Shown piece by piece: positions 62,416-64,000 of a DNA stretch of 64,000 nucleotides. A program made the translations under genes and the position numbers. The stretch is from Paenibacillus sp. GM2 (GTDB taxonomy: Bacteria > Bacillota > Bacilli > Paenibacillales > Paenibacillaceae). Location of the stretch: positions 820,130-884,129 of the forward strand of contig NZ_LN831279.1 of NCBI RefSeq assembly GCF_900069005.2, read 5' to 3'. Each line of letters starts with the position of its first letter. The first letter of the stretch is position 1. The notes beneath the pieces are model-generated. The model made no database searches. It saw nothing but the letters and a program-made list of their open reading frames with translations, and was not told the DNA's origin.

Positions 62416-63417
62416 ATGGCAATCAACATTGCAATAAATGGTTTTGGCAGAATTGGTAGGCTGGCCTTTAGGCAACTTTTTGGTACAGAAGGCTATCAGA
62501 TTGTTGCTATCAATGACCTGACAAGTCCAAAGATGCTTGCGCATTTGCTAAAACACGACACAACGCAGCGAGATTATAATGAAAAGATTGGTTATAGGGA
62601 TAACAGTTTGACCGTGAACGGCGTGGATATTCCGATTTATGCCGAAAGAGATCCCGGCCAACTTCCTTGGAAGGATTTGCAGGTTGATTTAGTTTTGGAG
62701 TGTACAGGCTTTTTTGCATCAAAAAAAGCATCTACAGCTCATATTGAGGCAGGCGCAAAAAAAGTGGTCATCTCCACCGTTGCCGGAAAAGATATTCCTA
62801 CTATTGTATTTGGTGTTAATGAACGCACGCTAACTAATGAGGACACCATAATTTCGGCCGCATCCTGCACAACGAACTGTCTGGCTCCAATGGTCTACTT
62901 CCTTAACGAGCTTTCTCCGATTAAAAAAGGTTTTATGACGACGATACATGCTTATACAAACGACCAAAATACCCTTGATGGCCCTCATGCTAAAGGTGAC
63001 TTACGCCGTGCGCGTGCTGCGGCCGGCAACATCATTCCAACGTCAACCGGGGCAGCAAAAGCAATAGGGCTTGTCATCCCTTCTTTGGATGGCAAACTGG
63101 ATGGTGTATCACAACGGGTACCGGTTATGGCTGGCTCTCTGACAGAATTGACAGTAGTCGTGAAAGGATCCGTAACTGTGGAGCAGGTCAACGAGAAGAT
63201 GGAGCAATCCCAGTCGGAGCAATACGGATATACAGAGGAAGAGCTTGTTTCCTCTGATATTATTGGCATGACCTACGGCAGCTTGTTTGACGCCACACAA
63301 ACAAATGTAATGGAACTGGGAACAGATACTTTGGTAAAAATAGCAGCATGGTATGATAACGAAAACTCCTTTACTAGCCAAATGATCCGCACCGCCAAAT
63401 ATCTTGCTGAATTGTGA
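62416..63417 (+). CDS. gap: Glyceraldehyde-3-phosphate dehydrogenase, Lactobacillales/Clostridia-like
   Basis: The product is 333 residues. It oxidises glyceraldehyde-3-phosphate with NAD(P) and phosphate. Catalytic Cys151 is in [11 protein letters not shown] and His178 in TTIHAYTND. Asp34 in INDLTS suggests NAD preference. The segments [20 protein letters not shown] and [17 protein letters not shown] match streptococcal/clostridial enzymes better than Bacillus GapA or GapB (recall). ATG 62416 has AAGGTGG upstream. It is alone, not in a glycolytic operon, so it is probably an acquired extra gene. Confidence 0.9.
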   Translation: MAINIAINGFGRIGRLAFRQLFGTEGYQIVAINDLTSPKMLAHLLKHDTTQRDYNEKIGYRDNSLTVNGVDIPIYAERDPGQLPWKDLQVDLVLECTGFFASKKASTAHIEAGAKKVVISTVAGKDIPTIVFGVNERTLTNEDTIISAASCTTNCLAPMVYFLNELSPIKKGFMTTIHAYTNDQNTLDGPHAKGDLRRARAAAGNIIPTSTGAAKAIGLVIPSLDGKLDGVSQRVPVMAGSLTELTVVVKGSVTVEQVNEKMEQSQSEQYGYTEEELVSSDIIGMTYGSLFDATQTNVMELGTDTLVKIAAWYDNENSFTSQMIRTAKYLAEL

Positions 63418-63498
63418 TGGTAAGACGGTCATTTACCTTGATATTAGTTAAGCTGTCACCCGCTGTTTTTTATTTTCGACGAATGTCGAGATCTTAGA

Positions 63499-63530
63499 AA
63501 AAGTCCCCCGACTAAGCGGGGGACTTTCTT
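63499..63530 (+). terminator. Terminator after gap
   Basis: AAGTCCCCC / GGGGGACTT stem followed by TCTTCCTTTCT. Confidence 0.8.
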
Positions 63531-63539
63531 CCTTTCTAA

Positions 63540-63840
63540 CACCATCTCTGTCTTACTTTGCAAGCAGCTTATAGCTATGCCCTTGCCCAAGCTTCCCAGA
63601 TTATGCAGCCATCCTCTTCATATTCATGGCTTTGCTGGCTGCCATCTGCATCATTATAAAGGCTTAAACCTCCGCCAAACTTACTCTTGTCGTAATAGTC
63701 CGTACTCCACCGCTTGTGACATCTATCCAGGCGTTTTTTGTGTGAAAAAATGGTTGGAAAAGGACGTGGAGCGAAATATATTTAAATTAACTTGAAGTAG
63801 TTCATATAAATTAAAATCAAATCGCTTACAAAAAGGGGAA
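63540..63840. other. Gap with a doubtful minus-strand coding remnant
   Basis: No gene with start and ribosome-binding site is seen. On the minus strand a frame without ATG reads HKRWSTDYYDKSKFGGGLSL and YNDADGSQQSHEYEEDGCII before TAG at about 63577, which looks protein-like but matches nothing I know. Confidence 0.35.
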
Positions 63841-63855
63841 GAGGGGTATTGAGCA

Positions 63856-64000
63856 ATGAAACGAATTCCGATGCTGCTTCAGCTGGCACTCATTCTGTTC
63901 GGCGTCATGGCGATTCCGTTGTCTATTCTGACCTGGTACAGCGGAGCACAGATCCTGCGGAATTCCGAACTTGAGATTGCGGAATCCGCACTCGCAAGGC
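63856..64000 (+). CDS. Start of a membrane protein, probably a sensor histidine kinase
   Basis: Only 48 residues are in the window. A basic start (KRIPMLLQLALILFGVMAIP) forms a membrane helix, followed by an amphipathic outer helix (SELEIAESALA). This is the usual N-terminus of YesM-like histidine kinases or membrane AraC regulators in Paenibacillus. ATG 63856 has GAGGGG some way upstream. The type cannot be settled without the rest. Confidence 0.5.
   Translation, partial: MKRIPMLLQLALILFGVMAIPLSILTWYSGAQILRNSELEIAESALAR

Noticed and set aside
63577..63795. Plus-strand 72-residue open frame
   Set aside because: No ribosome-binding site, odd His/Leu-rich composition and no recognisable family.

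Overview
The window looks like a chromosome segment of a Gram-positive, endospore-forming Bacillales bacterium, most probably Paenibacillus or a close relative. Supporting signs are strong AGGAGG ribosome-binding sites, many TTG/GTG starts, tiny YjcZ-like membrane peptides, a YtpB-type sesquarterpene synthase, CcpN and YqfL regulators, a 1.2 kb-scale membrane AraC regulator and several lone GH29/GH18 glycosidases. The genus is inferred from gene content and was not tested by any search.

Region by region. 1-10.6 kb: a glycan-use locus, with the tail of a sugar-binding lipoprotein, a membrane-anchored AraC regulator, and a divergent five-gene operon (two GH29 alpha-L-fucosidases, a CBM9-like protein, a transglutaminase-like protein, a GH18 enzyme), none with a signal peptide. 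11-18.4 kb: central-carbon control, with a LacI regulator, ccpN, yqfL (PPDK regulator), glpX, ytpB and pfkA, separated by unusual intergenic repeats. 19-30 kb: redox and housekeeping genes (Bcp- and Tpx-type peroxiredoxins, MATE pump, YitT, CshA helicase, DUF624 protein, 6S RNA, rhomboid, GltC-like LysR, YugP protease, MerR). 30-34.5 kb: ammonium transporter, DUF294 nucleotidyltransferase, DEDDh exonuclease, and a ResA-like thioredoxin. 34.6-54.6 kb: hydrolase/double-MerR pair, citramalate synthase, Y-family polymerase, ferredoxin, L,D-transpeptidase, class 2 dihydroorotate dehydrogenase, small alarmone synthetase, DUF309 protein, two RsmF-like methyltransferases, RsuA-like pseudouridine synthase, HAD phosphatase, glycosyltransferase, YkvI transporter, xpt and small unknown genes.

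54.8-61.4 kb is a decayed accessory region that begins at a tRNA-Leu(CAG) gene. Translating short stretches by eye on the minus strand recovers the broken C-terminus of a tyrosine recombinase beside the tRNA, a broken sigma-70 region 4 overlapping a broken membrane protein, an AraC tail, and what reads as a three-frame remnant of a VirB4-type conjugation ATPase. Intact cargo is an APH-like phosphotransferase, a YhgE/Pip-like membrane protein, a double SnoaL protein and a TetR regulator, the last three linked by related dyads. The simplest reading is a degenerate integrative conjugative element in tRNA-Leu. It is followed by an AraC regulator divergent from an extra GAPDH that resembles Lactobacillales/Clostridia enzymes, and the start of a membrane sensor protein.

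The most unusual non-coding material is: (i) a recurrent palindromic unit arranged as two forward and two reverse copies in three intergenic regions, plus one solo copy; (ii) a 17-unit 37/39-bp tandem array; (iii) a roughly 50-bp tandem expansion of the palindromic unit; and (iv) a dispersed 170-220 bp element with inverted ends that sits directly upstream of yitT and xpt, with fragments before pyrD and a HAD gene.
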